NCBI GenBank assembly: GCA_016762995.1
Contig: JAESUT010000003.1
Span: 1 to 6,218 of the forward strand
Origin: Gammaproteobacteria bacterium
GTDB taxonomy: Bacteria > Pseudomonadota > Gammaproteobacteria > Pseudomonadales > Pseudohongiellaceae
Length of the DNA: 6,218 nt
Reading direction: 5' to 3'
The first letter of the stretch is position 1. Every line of letters begins with the position of its first letter. A model generated the notes under the pieces. It made no database searches and was not told the DNA's origin. It worked only from the letters and a program-made list of their open reading frames with translations. Shown piece after piece: positions 6,089 to 6,218 of the stretch. The position numbers and the translations under genes are program-made.

Positions 6089-6218
6089 ATGAAATTTATT
6101 CCCGCGTTGGTATTTCTGCTGTTCGTTAGTGTCTCGAGCGCCGATGGTCAAGAATCTGCACCAGTCTATGCTGTAGGTGTAGATGGACTGGCCTGTCCAT
6201 TCTGTTCCTATGGTGTTG
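6089..6218 (+). CDS. Exported heavy-metal-associated (HMA, MerP-like) protein, N-terminal part (3' end outside window)
   Basis: The first 43 codons are visible. The ATG at 6089 follows AGAGAGAUCGAA, a moderate ribosome binding site. MKFIPALVFLLFVSVSSADG is a short signal peptide, with cleavage likely after SSA. The mature part begins the first HMA strand, VYAVGVDGLACPFCSYGV, with the metal-binding cysteines at residues 36 and 39. HMA domains carry soft metals such as Hg(II), Cu(I), Zn(II) or Cd(II) between two cysteines and pass them to partner proteins (family knowledge). The gene starts 65 bases after the selenoprotein stop, with no terminator seen between, so the two are probably co-transcribed from the promoter at 5235. 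Unlike its neighbour it uses ordinary TGT cysteine codons. What follows, and whether another domain is attached, cannot be seen. Confidence 0.8.
   Translation, partial: MKFIPALVFLLFVSVSSADGQESAPVYAVGVDGLACPFCSYGV

Overview
The window looks like an accessory, metal-resistance region from a gammaproteobacterium, possibly marine. That guess rests on the gene families (CzcA/CusA-type RND pump, CDF transporter, higBA, IS91, IS256 and a RAYT transposase). No rRNA or housekeeping gene is present, so the taxon is inference.

Layout. (i) 1-554: 3' end of a CzcA/CusA-like efflux pump gene. (ii) 692-1708: IS91-family transposase that has lost its C-terminal catalytic part. (iii) 1609-3731: a RAYT (Y1, REP-associated tyrosine transposase) unit bounded by a perfect 16-bp inverted repeat. 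Its gene, on the minus strand, is split by a complete 1317-bp IS256-family element (2259-3575) with imperfect 24-bp terminal repeats and an 8-bp target duplication, TCGCGATT. Removing the IS and one repeat copy restores an uninterrupted 230-residue RAYT frame. (iv) 3763-4359: higB-higA toxin-antitoxin operon on the minus strand with a good sigma70-like promoter. (v) 4419-4834: a second, 5'-truncated copy of the pump gene's end, followed after two bases by the first ~42 codons of a CDF transporter. (vi) About 4872-5150: a decayed IS3-type orfA on the minus strand.

(vii) 5235-6218 is the most interesting part. A promoter with a 19-bp spacer carrying a perfect dyad, as in MerR-family metal-sensor operators, precedes an exported heavy-metal-associated (HMA) plus thioredoxin-domain protein. 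That frame (5316-6023) contains exactly two in-frame TGA codons. They stand at the two cysteine positions of the HMA CxxC motif and are followed by a bacterial SECIS-like hairpin (5499-5518). I read it as a selenoprotein with a U-L-S-U metal-binding motif (U53, U56) and a normal thioredoxin WCIAC motif. An ordinary gene caller would see only a short thioredoxin fragment. The next gene, cut by the window end, is an exported HMA protein with ordinary cysteines (GLACPFC).

Together, the outer parts suggest a metal-efflux locus eroded by mobile elements. The right end suggests a metal-inducible periplasmic operon in which a selenocysteine metal-binding domain is tethered to a thioredoxin domain and works beside a second HMA protein. 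Which metal is involved (mercury, lead, cadmium, copper) cannot be read from this sequence.
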